DNA of 64,000 nt from positions 24,905-88,904 of the forward strand of contig JAKPQM010000008.1 in assembly GCA_029546925.1 (NCBI GenBank), given 5' to 3'. Positions 42,821 to 51,991 of the stretch are shown in pieces. The translations under genes and the position numbers were made by a program. The notes beneath the pieces are model-generated. The model did no database searches and was not told the DNA's origin. It saw nothing but the letters and a program-made list of their open reading frames with translations. Position 1 is the stretch's first letter; the number at the start of each line of letters is the position of its first letter. This stretch comes from Actinomycetes bacterium (GTDB lineage Bacteria > Actinomycetota > Coriobacteriia > Coriobacteriales > Atopobiaceae).

Positions 42821-44557
42821 CTACACACCGGAATCGCGGTCGAAGGGACTTCCGCTACGACCGTCCCACGTGCGGTATGCGCGGTAGTAGCCGAGCAGTG
42901 CCTGCGTGCTCGCATCCTGCTTCGCCAGAGCCTCGTCATCGTCGAAGGCGGGCGTGATCTGCTTGGCAAGCTGCTTGCCCAGCTCGACACCCCACTGGTC
43001 GAAGGAGTTGATGCCCCAGACGCACCCTTCCACGAAGGTGATGTGCTCGTAGAGGGCGATGAGCGCCCCTACCGAGAAGGGGGAGAGATCCTTGCCGAAG
43101 ATCGACGTGGTGGGACGGTTCCCTTCGAACACGCGCGCGGGCACCATCCATTCGGCGGTTCCCTCGGCACGCACCTCATCGGCGGTCTTGCCGAAGGCGA
43201 GGGCCTTGGTCTGGGCGAGGAAGTTGGCGAGGAAGAGCTCGTGGACGTCCTGATCGACATCGCGCGTAGGATGGGGCGTGTTGACAAAGGCGATGAAGTC
43301 GGCGGGGATGAGGCGGGTGCCCTGATGGATGAGCTGGTAGAAGGCGTGCTGGCCGTTGGTTCCGGCCTCGCCCCAGAAGATCTCTCCGGTCTTGGTGACC
43401 ACGGGCGTGCCATCCCAGCGCGTTCCCTTGCCGTTCGACTCCATGGTAAGCTGTTGCAGGTATGCGGGGAATCGGTGCAGGTACTGGCTATACGGCAGCA
43501 CCGCATGGCTCTCGGTGTCGAAGAAGTTGACGTACCACACGTTCATGAGGCCCATGAGCGCGGGAACGTTCTTCTCGAGCGGCGCGGTGGCGAAGTGCTC
43601 GTCGATGGCGCGGAAGCCGGAGAGGAACTGCTCGAACTTCTCGCGTCCGAACGCCAGGATAAGGGACAGGCCCACAGCGGAGTCGACCGAGTAACGGCCG
43701 CCGACCCAGTTCCAGAAGCCGAAGGCGTTCTCGGGATCGATGCCGAACTCCTCAACAAGATCGAGGGCCGTGGAGACGGCTACGAAGTGATGGCGTACCG
43801 CATCGGCCCGGGCCTCAGGATTGTTGTTGATGGCACCTTGGTCGATCAGGGTGTCGAGCAGCCAGGTACGCGCCTCGCGGGCGTTGGTGATGGTCTCGAG
43901 CGTGGTGAAGGTCTTGGAGACCACGATGACCAGCGTGGTCTCGGGATCGAGGCCGCGGAGCTTCTCGGCCATGTCGTTGGGATCGATGTTGGAGACGAAG
44001 CGCACAGCCGGACCGTCGAGATAAGGGCGCAGAGCCTCGTAAACCATGACGGGACCGAGATCGGAGCCGCCGATGCCGATAGAGACCACGTTCTTGATGC
44101 CTCGTCCGGTCACGCCGCGCCAAGCACCGCTGCGCACGCGGTCGGAGAAATCATACATGCGGTCGAGGACCTCGTGGACATCGGCGATGCAGTCCTGCCC
44201 GTCGACGATGAGGCTGCCCGCCTCGTTCTTCTGGCGGCGTAGGGCCGTGTGCAGGACCGCGCGGTCCTCGGTGGTGTTGATGTGCTCGCCCGCCAGCATG
44301 GCGTTGCGGCGCTCCTCCACGCCCACCTCGCGTCCGAGCTGAACGAGAAGCCCGAGCGTCTCATCCTTGACAAGGTTCTTGGAAAGGTCGAAGTGCAGGT
44401 CGGCAACATCGAACGAGAGCTTGCCCACACGCTCGGGATCATCCGCGAACCAATCCTTGAGGCTGATGCCGTCGGCCACGAGGGCCTGCTTGTGCTCTGC
44501 AAGCGCCTTCCATGCAGGGCAGGTAGTGGGATCGACCGGTGCCTTAATCGTACTCAT
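42821..44557 (-). CDS. pgi: Glucose-6-phosphate isomerase
   Basis: Phosphoglucose isomerase of 578 residues, E. coli-like long form, interconverting glucose 6-phosphate and fructose 6-phosphate. It has [20 protein letters not shown], the sugar-phosphate motif [29 protein letters not shown], and the catalytic region [10 protein letters not shown] and [18 protein letters not shown]; the signature lysine is in [22 protein letters not shown] precedes the ATG. It follows the unknown gene 45131-44586 by 28 bases and is probably co-transcribed. Confidence 0.97.
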   Translation of the reverse strand: MSTIKAPVDPTTCPAWKALAEHKQALVADGISLKDWFADDPERVGKLSFDVADLHFDLSKNLVKDETLGLLVQLGREVGVEERRNAMLAGEHINTTEDRAVLHTALRRQKNEAGSLIVDGQDCIADVHEVLDRMYDFSDRVRSGAWRGVTGRGIKNVVSIGIGGSDLGPVMVYEALRPYLDGPAVRFVSNIDPNDMAEKLRGLDPETTLVIVVSKTFTTLETITNAREARTWLLDTLIDQGAINNNPEARADAVRHHFVAVSTALDLVEEFGIDPENAFGFWNWVGGRYSVDSAVGLSLILAFGREKFEQFLSGFRAIDEHFATAPLEKNVPALMGLMNVWYVNFFDTESHAVLPYSQYLHRFPAYLQQLTMESNGKGTRWDGTPVVTKTGEIFWGEAGTNGQHAFYQLIHQGTRLIPADFIAFVNTPHPTRDVDQDVHELFLANFLAQTKALAFGKTADEVRAEGTAEWMVPARVFEGNRPTTSIFGKDLSPFSVGALIALYEHITFVEGCVWGINSFDQWGVELGKQLAKQITPAFDDDEALAKQDASTQALLGYYRAYRTWDGRSGSPFDRDSGV

Positions 44558-44585
44558 GCCTGTCTCCTTCCCGATAGGGATTCCG

Positions 44586-45131
44586 TTAATAGGGCTCGCC
44601 CAAGGGCGGCAGCATCTTCAGGCGACGCCACATGGTCTGCTTAGCACGATTATCGCCCAACGCGCCCGCGAAACCGCCAAGGTTCATCATGCGAATACCG
44701 CGAACGAGCACGAGCGCACCCGGTGCGAGCATGGCGGCTTCGAAATCGGCAAGCTCCACGAGCTCGGCCGCGAAGACGTTGCGCGCAAGATCGGCAGCCA
44801 TCTCGTCGCAGAGGATGAGCGTCGCGGGATCCAGCGTCACGATCGCCTGTAGGAACAGATCCTCTCCCAAGGGCGTCCCCGCGCTATCGCATGCGAGGAA
44901 TGCGCTCCAGTCCTCGGGTGCGTACCCGAGCGCCATGAGCGAGTCGCGGAGCGCCTTGCCGTCCGCGCCGGAGAACGGCACCGCCCCATCGGGCTCGGGC
45001 TCGCCTTTGACGAGCGTCACCGATGAGAAGGCGTTGCCGGCGAAGCGCACGCCGCTCTGCTCGAGCAGCGCGATCTCTGCATGCGTTTTGCCGACATAGG
45101 CCTCTTTGAGCACCGCCCTATCGCGTGCCAT
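44586..45131 (-). CDS. Protein of unknown function upstream of pgi
   Basis: Cytoplasmic protein of 181 residues. It reads like an alpha/beta protein: an N-terminal helix ([20 protein letters not shown]), a [14 protein letters not shown] segment, an [19 protein letters not shown] segment and a basic C terminus ([19 protein letters not shown]). The last part resembles a uracil-DNA-glycosylase-like tail (leucine-rich, LPPL), but catalytic motifs are missing, so I do not name it. It is first in a two-gene unit with pgi and is transcribed divergently from trxA. Confidence 0.7.
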   Translation of the reverse strand: MARDRAVLKEAYVGKTHAEIALLEQSGVRFAGNAFSSVTLVKGEPEPDGAVPFSGADGKALRDSLMALGYAPEDWSAFLACDSAGTPLGEDLFLQAIVTLDPATLILCDEMAADLARNVFAAELVELADFEAAMLAPGALVLVRGIRMMNLGGFAGALGDNRAKQTMWRRLKMLPPLGEPY

Positions 45132-45227
45132 GGCTCCTCCCGAAATCCCCGTATTAGACTATTGTAAAACGGGTATACCCCTTGTATCGATGATACCCTG
45201 CGTTTATCGCACCAATAGGAGGTTACC

Positions 45228-45545
45228 ATGTCCCAGCAGATCACCGCCCAGACCTTCGATGAGGTCATCGCCTCGAGCGAGCTGCCCGTTCTCGTCGATT
45301 TCTGGGCGCCTTGGTGCGGCCCCTGCCGCGCCCTCGGCCCCACACTCGAGCAGGTTGCCGAAGAGCACGCCTCCAAGGTGGCTGTTTACAAGTGCAATGT
45401 CGATGAGGAGGGCGATCTTGCGGCCCGCTTCAACATCGTCTCCATTCCCACGCTCATCCTCTTCAAAGACGGCCAGCCGGCCCATACCATCATGGGCAAC
45501 AGGCCTAAGGCCGACCTCGAGAAAGAGATTCTCACGCATCTGTAA
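45228..45545 (+). CDS. trxA: Thioredoxin
   Basis: Thioredoxin of 105 residues, close to the standard 105-110. The active site is FWAPWCGPCRALGP, the cis-proline lies in IVSIPTLILFKDGQP, and the rest follows the thioredoxin fold. Reduces disulphides in the cytoplasm with thioredoxin reductase. AGGAGG precedes the ATG; it is transcribed away from the pgi unit. Confidence 0.95.
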   Translation: MSQQITAQTFDEVIASSELPVLVDFWAPWCGPCRALGPTLEQVAEEHASKVAVYKCNVDEEGDLAARFNIVSIPTLILFKDGQPAHTIMGNRPKADLEKEILTHL

Positions 45546-45594
45546 GAAAGAGCATCCGCATCTGTGCGGGTGGTATCCTAAGAGCGTGATGCCT

Positions 45595-45630
45595 CAGGCG
45601 GTATGCCCCAAACGGCATGCCGCCTGTCTT
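45595..45630 (+). terminator. Hairpin after trxA
   Basis: CAGGCGGTATGCC (45595-45607) pairs with GGCATGCCGCCTG (45614-45626) with one G-T wobble and a 6-base loop, followed by a short pyrimidine-rich stretch. It can end trxA transcription; some read-through into the PAP2 gene 21 bases later is likely. Confidence 0.65.
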
Positions 45631-45650
45631 TGCTCCAGAGGGGAGGCGAT

Positions 45651-46340
45651 ATGGCATACAAGGATGAAGGGCGGCAGATCCAGCGCAAAGAGGGCTTCCT
45701 ACGTGGAACGCTTCGGCTCGCTTACGAGAACCGCTTGACCATCATTCTTTCGGTCACGCTCCTGCTCTTCGTATACCTGCTCCAGAACGTGATGTCGGGC
45801 GATATCCGCCGCATCGATGGCGTCGCCTACCAGTTCTTTGTGGTGCGCCTGCGCCGAGATTGGCTCACCCCCATCATGCAGGCCTTCACCAGCCTCTCAT
45901 CGCCGGTCGTGCTCGCGGTCATGCTGATCGTGGTGGCGGCATTCGCTCCCGGACGCATGCCCGGCCGTTTTGCCATAGCCAATCTGGCGGGCATCGTGTG
46001 CTTGAACTATGCCCTGAAGGAGATCGTGCAGCGCCCGCGCCCCGAGGGCTTCCGCCTCATCGCCGAGAGCGGATACAGTTTTCCGTCAGGCCATTCCATG
46101 GTCGCAGTCGCATTCTACGGCTTCATGATCTGGCTTATCCTGCGCTACGAAGAGGACGCCATATTACGCAAGGTCTGGTCGCTTGCGCTCTTCTTCGTAG
46201 TCATCATGGTCGGCATCAGCCGCGTGTATCTGGGCGTGCATTATCTTTCGGATGTTATCGCGGGGTGCTGCGTTGCAGCCGTGTGGCTGGTCATCTTCAC
46301 GCGCATCATCGTCCCCGCGTTCCTGCCCAATGAGACATGA
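45651..46340 (+). CDS. PAP2-family membrane phosphatase
   Basis: Membrane protein of 229 residues with six likely segments and the three PAP2 motifs: KEIVQRPRPEGFR (KxxxxxxRP), YSFPSGHSMVAVAFYG (PSGH) and SRVYLGVHYLSDVIAG (SRxxxxxHxxxD). Members remove phosphate from lipids such as phosphatidic acid or undecaprenyl diphosphate at the outer face of the membrane. The N-terminal 30 residues are basic and soluble. Start at 45651 with GGGGAGG before it. The substrate cannot be told from sequence. Confidence 0.9.
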   Translation: MAYKDEGRQIQRKEGFLRGTLRLAYENRLTIILSVTLLLFVYLLQNVMSGDIRRIDGVAYQFFVVRLRRDWLTPIMQAFTSLSSPVVLAVMLIVVAAFAPGRMPGRFAIANLAGIVCLNYALKEIVQRPRPEGFRLIAESGYSFPSGHSMVAVAFYGFMIWLILRYEEDAILRKVWSLALFFVVIMVGISRVYLGVHYLSDVIAGCCVAAVWLVIFTRIIVPAFLPNET

Positions 46341-46362
46341 TGGGAATCGGAGCACCGCCACG

Positions 46363-46386
46363 AAAAAGCCTCCCGTTTTGGGAGGC
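46363..46386 (-). terminator. Rho-independent terminator of tRNA-Leu
   Basis: On the minus strand GCCTCCC and GGGAGGC form a 7-bp stem with a 5-base loop (46368-46386), followed by TTTTT (46363-46367). It lies 11 bases from the tRNA 3' end. Confidence 0.85.
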
Positions 46387-46397
46387 CCTCGAAAACA

Positions 46398-46484
46398 TGG
46401 TGCGGGCGAAGGGACTTGAACCCCCACGGAGTCGCCTCCATACGGACCTGAACCGTACGCGTCTGCCAATTCCGCCACGCCCGC
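46398..46484 (-). tRNA. tRNA-Leu (CAG)
   Basis: Class II tRNA of 87 bases with encoded CCA. The acceptor stem is GCGGGCG with CGCCCGC, the anticodon loop TTCAGGT gives CAG, and there is a long variable arm (GGAGGCGACTCC) as expected for Leu. Confidence 0.96.
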
Positions 46485-46532
46485 ATGAGAGAAAAGTCTA
46501 CTCTCAACCTGCGATTCGGTCAAGCAAAAACG

Positions 46533-47012
46533 CTACTCCTCTTTGACGCGCTTCCCCGTCATATGCTCGGGTACCAGTGCGAAAAGCCCGGTGTTCTTGC
46601 CGAAGCGCGCGATCTCCGTTTCGATATAGGCTGCATCGTCGGTGAATTTATAGGAGAGCCGGCGACAGATCTCATTGATCTTGTCCTGATCCTCGATGAA
46701 CTCGACATGCCCGAACACGACAACGCTGTTGATGAGGAGGGCCCAGTCGCTGCCCTCCTTGAGAGTACCCCTGTCGTAGACCGTATAGCAGGCCTTGCCA
46801 TCGTGTTTGAGGGCATCCACCTTGTAGCCGAATTTGGCCGTGTGGAAGTAGATCTTGCCGTCCTCGGGATTGTAGTAGTGGTTATGCGGCATACAGTAGG
46901 GATAGCCGTCGTCGCCGTTCACGGCAAGAACGCCGCGGGGCTCCGAGATAAGGATCTCCCTGCACTGCTCGTCGGTAAGCTGCTGCTTCTTGCGAATCAA
47001 TTCCCTGAACAT
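46533..47012 (-). CDS. Pyridoxamine-phosphate-oxidase-like flavoprotein
   Basis: Split-barrel FMN-binding protein of 159 residues. It starts MFRELIRKKQQLTDEQCREI and has PRGVLAVNGDDGYPYCMPHN and KIYFHTAKFGYKVDAL, the motif pattern of the nimidazole-resistance (NimA)/PPOX group. These bind FMN or F420 and reduce small molecules. The gene is followed on the same strand, across a 19-base gap, from a flavodoxin gene upstream, so both may be a small redox unit. Confidence 0.85.
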   Translation of the reverse strand: MFRELIRKKQQLTDEQCREILISEPRGVLAVNGDDGYPYCMPHNHYYNPEDGKIYFHTAKFGYKVDALKHDGKACYTVYDRGTLKEGSDWALLINSVVVFGHVEFIEDQDKINEICRRLSYKFTDDAAYIETEIARFGKNTGLFALVPEHMTGKRVKEE

Positions 47013-47030
47013 GGGCTGATCCGTTCTCGC

Positions 47031-47516
47031 TCAGAGCCAGGCCTGCGCCCATGCGCACAGATCATCTGCGGACGTTTTGGCCGCGAAACGCTTGCCGGCA
47101 ACCAGCTTGGCACCGGGGGCAAGCTCCTGCATGTTCGCAGCGGAATTGCCAATGGAGCTACCGCCCGAGGTCGCGAACGGCACCACGGTCTTCCCGGTGA
47201 AGTCGTAGGCCTCCATGAAGGTGTCGATGATGGACGGCTCCCGATACCACCAGATGGGAAATCCTACGAATACCACCTCGTATGCATCCATGTTCTCAAC
47301 ACGCGTCGCGATGGCGGGGCGGCAGCCGCGATCCTGCATCTCGACCGTGCTGCGGCTGCGCTTGTCCATCCAGTTGCAGTCGGCTTTGGTGTAGGGCTGC
47401 ACAGGCGAGATCTCATAAAGATCGGCGCCGATCCCCCCGGCGAGGCGAGCAGCCATCTTTCCCGTGATCCCCTCGGCACCGCGAACGCTGAAATATGCCA
47501 CCAATGCTTTTTTCAT
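47031..47516 (-). CDS. Flavodoxin
   Basis: Flavodoxin-like FMN protein of 161 residues. It begins MKKALVAYFSVRGAEGITGK, where the phosphate-binding loop differs from the usual SxTGxT, has EVVFVGFPIWWYREPSIIDT then FMEAYDFTGKT, and ends with a typical helix. It is of the menaquinone-like/flavodoxin_4 type. ATG at 47519 directly precedes; 47516 has better spacing from AAGGAG. Electron carrier, partner unknown; next to the PPOX-like gene. Confidence 0.88.
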   Translation of the reverse strand: MKKALVAYFSVRGAEGITGKMAARLAGGIGADLYEISPVQPYTKADCNWMDKRSRSTVEMQDRGCRPAIATRVENMDAYEVVFVGFPIWWYREPSIIDTFMEAYDFTGKTVVPFATSGGSSIGNSAANMQELAPGAKLVAGKRFAAKTSADDLCAWAQAWL

Positions 47517-47614
47517 CATGCGCTCCTTCTCGAGCATGCCCGTATGTCTAGATTATAAAGCGCGCGAGTTGGGACAAGCGCCTTGCAGCGGGGTTTTACG
47601 GCAGCTTTGAGGCA

Positions 47615-47776
47615 CATACCTGCGAGCAATTTTGAGTTGTAGGAAGATTGCTGGTCCTTTTTGCGGGAACACGATCTGATGCGGTCGATGTACCTGCGGA
47701 AACCGATCCGTCTGCGGATGCGGTTCGGAGAACGGGCCCCGAATCTTCCTACAACTCAAAATTGCTCGCAGGTATG
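47615..47776. repeat. Palindromic element A2: 35-bp perfect arms
   Basis: Bases 47615-47649 are the exact reverse complement of 47742-47776, with a 92-base loop. The arms contain TACCTGCGAGCAATTTTGAG then TTGTAGGAAGATT, so they match the arms of A1 (39843-40021) except at two positions, both mirrored in the other arm. Loops are not alike. It lies between a flavodoxin gene and an MFS gene. Confidence 0.9.
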
Positions 47777-47805
47777 GCTCTGATGGTGTGGAAATCAGCC
47801 CCGCC

Positions 47806-49044
47806 TCACGCCGTCGCCGCATCCTCCGTCTCGAAGATGGCGCGGACAGCATGACGCCTTCCCCACACCAGGATCCAGCAGGCAGCCATGGCAACTGCTC
47901 CGCAGACGGTCATGCATATCCGATAGTCCATCAGCTCGCCGAGCACCCCTATAGCCAGCGTGAGCAGTGATTCCGCGGCAGTGAGCATCATCCCGTTGGC
48001 AGCGTTCACGCGGGATCTGAGCTGTTCGGGGATGTAGCGTTGGACCGCTGCGCTGCGCAGGATCGCGCTGTTGGCGCCGAAGAAGCCGCAGAGGCCGCGA
48101 TTCACCAGCATAAGCGGGTAGGGCAGCCAGAGAAGCAGCATGTCCATGGTCTCGTAAAGCTGATAGACGAAGAACACGAGCGGAAAACGGCGTTTCTTAG
48201 GGATATCCACCCGATATTGAAACGCGCTGCCAATGGTTCTGCCTGCAAATTCGACCACCGAGAAGAACGAGTACATCGTCGCCGTGAAACCGGGAGCTGT
48301 TCTGAAGAACGCGATGAGGATGGGGGCGTATCCCGCCGCCACACCATTCGTGATGGCCATATAGGAGAAGAGGGAGAACAGGCCCTGCTCGTCTTTGAGG
48401 TAGGCGGCAGCCTCGCGGATATCGGAGCGCCATGTCTCGAAGCTGTACCCCTCGCTCTGCTCGCGACCGTGCTCTTCGACCGAGATGAAGCTCTCGGTGA
48501 GCGCCGCCAGAAGCGAGAGGGCGCCTTGCCCCATCAGAAGCATGGGCACCCCGACGGTATCGAGCATCACGGCAGCGGCGGGCATCATGATGATCTTGAG
48601 CACGGGGTAGAGCATCGACGAGACGGAATAGCCTTTCTGCTCGGCCCCTTGGGGGATGATCTCGGGATAGATGCTTGTGAATGCAAGTTCGTCGATCGAG
48701 CCGAGGCAGGCCAGCAGCACAGAGATGGCAAGATAGCCCGCATAGGAGAAGCCCATGAAGACGAGCCAGAGGCCCAAGGCCAGATATGCCAGGCCATTGG
48801 CGATGTCACCGCCCACGAGGAAGGCCTTCCGGGGCAGACGATCCATGAGCGGTGCTACGAGCAGCGGCAGGATGACGTAGGGAACGAGCTGTATGGCGAT
48901 GATCAAGGCCGAGGCAAGCGTCGAGCCCGTCTCATCGAAGACGAGAAATGACAGCGCGAAGCCACCTGCAATCGCGCCGGCAGAACCCAAGGTGGATGCC
49001 ACCGTCACCAAGATGAAGTTTCTCGTCCACAGCCTCGTTTCCAT
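47806..49044 (-). CDS. MFS exporter (MFS_3/EntS-like)
   Basis: Transporter of 412 residues with about twelve segments. It starts METRLWTRNFILVTVASTLG, has the loop VAPLMDRLPRKAFLVGGD at the motif A position and GELMDYRICMTVCGAVAMAA near the end. It is of the MFS_3/enterobactin-exporter group, which exports siderophores, macrolides or other small molecules. The frame begins with an ATG 11 codons upstream, but the start at 49044 is supported by GGAGGT. The ribosome-binding site is in the loop of a perfect hairpin (49043-49064). It follows the TPR regulator gene on the same strand. Confidence 0.85.
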   Translation of the reverse strand: METRLWTRNFILVTVASTLGSAGAIAGGFALSFLVFDETGSTLASALIIAIQLVPYVILPLLVAPLMDRLPRKAFLVGGDIANGLAYLALGLWLVFMGFSYAGYLAISVLLACLGSIDELAFTSIYPEIIPQGAEQKGYSVSSMLYPVLKIIMMPAAAVMLDTVGVPMLLMGQGALSLLAALTESFISVEEHGREQSEGYSFETWRSDIREAAAYLKDEQGLFSLFSYMAITNGVAAGYAPILIAFFRTAPGFTATMYSFFSVVEFAGRTIGSAFQYRVDIPKKRRFPLVFFVYQLYETMDMLLLWLPYPLMLVNRGLCGFFGANSAILRSAAVQRYIPEQLRSRVNAANGMMLTAAESLLTLAIGVLGELMDYRICMTVCGAVAMAACWILVWGRRHAVRAIFETEDAATA

Positions 49045-49064
49045 GGAACCACCTCCGGTTCCAT
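49043..49064 (-). promoter_or_regulatory. Hairpin over the start site of the MFS gene
   Basis: On the minus strand ATGGAACC, GGAGGT, GGTTCCAT: an 8-bp perfect stem (49043-49050 with 49057-49064) whose 6-base loop is the Shine-Dalgarno sequence and whose 3' arm contains the first two bases of the start codon. It may act as an RNA switch for translation, or as a DNA operator for a dimeric regulator. Confidence 0.6.
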
Positions 49065-49129
49065 TATCAAGGAGCATCTCAAGCTTATATATCCTCTTGT
49101 TTTGGGAAAATCTTGGTCAAATGATGCGG

Positions 49130-50287
49130 TTAAAACTCATTTAAAGGGTATCTGAAAGGAAAATTTGCGAGCAGCTCGTATGCTTTGCGGTACTGGCGGT
49201 TCGCGCGGTACCACTCGATCACCCAAGGCAGGTGGAATGCGGCATAGCCCATGGGAAGCTCCGCCACGCACGTCTCGTAGCAGGAAAGAAGCAGATCCCC
49301 GTAAGCTGCGTGCTTGAGGTAGTCCGCATGCTCGAGACGATAGCGCACGAGATCGCAGAGACGATCCGCCAACGGCGCGTTAAGGCCGTCCTCCGCAAGC
49401 GTCGCCGCGCGGTCGAGGGCAGCAAGGGCCTCCCCTGTCCGTCCGGTCTTCTCGCAGCAGATCGCCAGCTTGTGGAGGGCGAGCTTTCCCGGATTCTCGA
49501 GTTGGGAGAAATGGCGGTATGCGGCCTCGTAGTCGCCGGTCTCGATCTGACCGGAGGCGGTGTTGTAGGCGATGGAGTCGAGCGCACCCGTATCGCCGAG
49601 CGCGCGGGCAAGCCGGCCGGCCACGCGGTAATGCTTCTCCATGCCCGCCGTATCGAGCTGATTGCAGCGGCAGTTGCCCAGATACAGCTTGGCATACAGC
49701 ATGATGCGTGCAGAGCCGTCCCGAGCGGCGAGATCGTATGCCGCCTGCAGGTGTTCCACCGCAGCAGCGTAGCTTCCCTTGACATAGTCGTGGATGCCCG
49801 CCTCCAGATACGTGTAAGCGCACGGAAGATGGCCGATCGCGGCAAGCTGATCGTCCTGCAACACGGCAAGAAGGGCGCGTTGCCTCCCGCTTCGGCAATC
49901 CTCTGGGGCAAGATCCTCCTCGAGCGGCTCATGCAGGGCGAGCGCTTCCAGCATGAGCAGATCGGGGCCTGCCGCTGTTGCGCGGTAGGCCTTGGCATCC
50001 GCATCGCCCATGAGGTCGCGGAGCCCTTCCGGATCTCCCGAGAAGAGCGCCTCGTACGCCGCCTCAGCACGCGCTGCAGCCTCGTGCTCGAGGGCATCAT
50101 CTACCTGCAGGCCAAGCTTGGCGAGCAGCGCGCGGACGATCTCCTCCGAGGCGTCGGCCTTGCCCGCCTCGATCTTCGAGAGGTACGAGACCGAGCAGAC
50201 ACCCTGCGCGAGACCCGCTTGGCTCCACTCCCTGCGGAGACGCTCGCGGGCGATCAGCCTGCCCCGGTATGTGCGCACGTCAGCCAT
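49130..50287 (-). CDS. XRE regulator with TPR-like repeats (RRNPP-like)
   Basis: Protein of 385 residues. The N-terminal helix-turn-helix covers residues 1-65 (RLRREWSQAGLAQGVCSVSY and LSKIEAGKADASEEIVR); then helical repeats like TPR (YLEAGIHDYVKGSYAAAVEH, LQAAYDLAARDGSARI, AYRHFSQLENPGKLA). This is the architecture of peptide- or ligand-sensing regulators of the RRNPP type. It follows the DUF2804 gene by 13 bases and precedes the MFS gene by 85. It may control the MFS exporter next to it. Confidence 0.85.
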   Translation of the reverse strand: MADVRTYRGRLIARERLRREWSQAGLAQGVCSVSYLSKIEAGKADASEEIVRALLAKLGLQVDDALEHEAAARAEAAYEALFSGDPEGLRDLMGDADAKAYRATAAGPDLLMLEALALHEPLEEDLAPEDCRSGRQRALLAVLQDDQLAAIGHLPCAYTYLEAGIHDYVKGSYAAAVEHLQAAYDLAARDGSARIMLYAKLYLGNCRCNQLDTAGMEKHYRVAGRLARALGDTGALDSIAYNTASGQIETGDYEAAYRHFSQLENPGKLALHKLAICCEKTGRTGEALAALDRAATLAEDGLNAPLADRLCDLVRYRLEHADYLKHAAYGDLLLSCYETCVAELPMGYAAFHLPWVIEWYRANRQYRKAYELLANFPFRYPLNEF

Positions 50288-50300
50288 CGTAGTCTCTGAT

Positions 50301-51326
50301 CTAGTAGCGGTTGTGGACCTTCTCGGCAAAGCACATCACATCCTTGATGCGAAGCTCGGTTCCGTCGTCGAGGATCGCCGTGCCGCTCATACGGCCGAAG
50401 ACCTGGTGCTGATCGGAGACGATGAGCTTGTAGTCGAGATTGGCCGCGCGGTCGAGCACGGGTACAAAATCCATCTCGAAGCGGCCGTCCGATGAGGTGA
50501 AAGTCCACGGATCGGTGTAGCCGCTTGCGGGGATGTTGAAGCTCACATCATCCAGCTTGTGGGCAACACCATCGTAGAAGATGACGTTCTCGCTGGCTGC
50601 GGTCGTATCGCCGAAGCCATAGCCTATGTTGAAGCCGAAGGCGTGCCCGTCAAGATCGGCGTTGCCCGAACCCCAGAACCACGTGTTGTCATAGGTCCAG
50701 ACACCGCGCCCCCAGTCGAGCGTGCCGAAGTCCGTTGCCGGATCGAACTCGTAGCGCATGCCGTCGAACTCGATGAAGCCGGATGCCCGCATGCAGTTGA
50801 TCTTCTGGTTGTAGTAGAAATGGCGCTTCTTCTCCCACGGCGTGGCGATGACGAGCGAATCCATGGCGGGCTGGGCAAGCGTGATGTCCGCAGTGAGCGG
50901 CTTGCCGTCGCAGAAGTCGGCAAAGCTGCAGCGGATGCGGCGCGTGTCTCCCTCTACCGAGAAGGACATCTGCAGGCGCTTGTCGGCATAGGCTGTGACG
51001 CCTGCGGCTGAGCTCGCGGGGAGTTTGAGCTTGCCCATAGGGAAGGCGTTGAGCACAGTCGCAGTATGCTCTGCAGGTGCATCGCCGAAGGTCAGCAGCG
51101 AGACGGACTGCAGGCCGATGTAGCCATTATCCGAGATGGTGAAAGCTCCCGCAAAGGAATCCGAGAGCACGAGATAGTAATCCCATTCCTTGATGCGCCA
51201 CGCGGGCGCCTTGATCATCGAGCGCACATAGCGCTGCACGGGAGAGCGGGACCAGCCGCCTTCGCGCAGCTCGCCCGCTTCATCCAGAAGCAGCTGGGGA
51301 GTCGTGACTTCGTGATTCCTGCCCAT
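50301..51326 (-). CDS. DUF2804 family protein
   Basis: Protein of 341 residues. Family features are the N-terminal LREGGWSRSPVQRYVR, SFADFCDGKPLTADITLA, the conserved FDPATDFGTLDWGRGVW and DNTWFWGSGNADLDGHAFG. DUF2804 proteins have no known reaction; the pattern resembles a beta-barrel/lipocalin-like fold similar to hydroxyneurosporene synthase-type (CrtC) proteins. Start at 51326 with GCAGGAGG before it. In one strand with ogt upstream and a TPR regulator downstream. Confidence 0.8.
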   Translation of the reverse strand: MGRNHEVTTPQLLLDEAGELREGGWSRSPVQRYVRSMIKAPAWRIKEWDYYLVLSDSFAGAFTISDNGYIGLQSVSLLTFGDAPAEHTATVLNAFPMGKLKLPASSAAGVTAYADKRLQMSFSVEGDTRRIRCSFADFCDGKPLTADITLAQPAMDSLVIATPWEKKRHFYYNQKINCMRASGFIEFDGMRYEFDPATDFGTLDWGRGVWTYDNTWFWGSGNADLDGHAFGFNIGYGFGDTTAASENVIFYDGVAHKLDDVSFNIPASGYTDPWTFTSSDGRFEMDFVPVLDRAANLDYKLIVSDQHQVFGRMSGTAILDDGTELRIKDVMCFAEKVHNRY

Positions 51327-51435
51327 GTGTTGCCTCCTGCACAGGATTTTCGAGGGTATCTTCGACACCACTATATCCTTGTGGACGAGCGGAACATGTT
51401 TTGGCGTCGCAGCATTTAGGTGCGCGGTACCGTTC

Positions 51436-51960
51436 CTATAAAGCAGAACCCGTCTTGGGAAGGGAGAAGCGCGTGGTGTCGACCCCCTCCAGGGAAAGCA
51501 GCTTAAGCTTTCGGTCGATTCCCCCCGCATAGCCGGTCAGGCTGCCCTGTGCGCCGACGACCCTGTGGCAGGGGATGATGATCGACAGGGCGTTGCGACC
51601 CACAGCTCCGCCCACAGCCCGCGCGGACATCTTGCCGAGGCCTTGCCGCGCCGCGAGGATCCGGGCGATCTCTCCATAGGTCATCGTCTGGCCATAGGGA
51701 ATCGTCAGGAGCACCTCCCAGACCTTCCTGCAAAACGCACTCCCCCGCAACGCGAGCTGAGGCGTGAAATCGGGTTCCTTCCCCTCGAAGTAGGTATCGA
51801 GCCACCGTGCAGCGTCCTCGAAAACAGGGAGTTTTCCCTCCTCGTGCTCCTCGCATAACGTGGCGGCGAAGCGCTTCTGGCCATCGAACCAAAGCCCGGT
51901 TAGAGAGCGCCCGTCGCTTCCGAGGGTAATCGCACCGAGCGGCGAGTCGTAGCGGTTCAT
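51436..51960 (-). CDS. ogt: Methylated-DNA--protein-cysteine methyltransferase
   Basis: Suicide DNA repair enzyme of 174 residues that takes alkyl groups from O6-alkylguanine. Clear features are the N-terminal domain (DSPLGAITLGSDGRSLTGLW) and the active-site IIPCHRVVGAQGSLTGYAGG, with Cys in IPCHR, preceded by YGEIARILA and the arginine finger region VGGAVGRNALS. The frame starts 10 codons upstream at 51990; no clear ribosome-binding site decides between them, and 51960 gives the usual length. Confidence 0.92.
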   Translation of the reverse strand: MNRYDSPLGAITLGSDGRSLTGLWFDGQKRFAATLCEEHEEGKLPVFEDAARWLDTYFEGKEPDFTPQLALRGSAFCRKVWEVLLTIPYGQTMTYGEIARILAARQGLGKMSARAVGGAVGRNALSIIIPCHRVVGAQGSLTGYAGGIDRKLKLLSLEGVDTTRFSLPKTGSAL

Positions 51961-51991
51961 ATAATCCACAGGATTCCCCACCTCTTGCACG

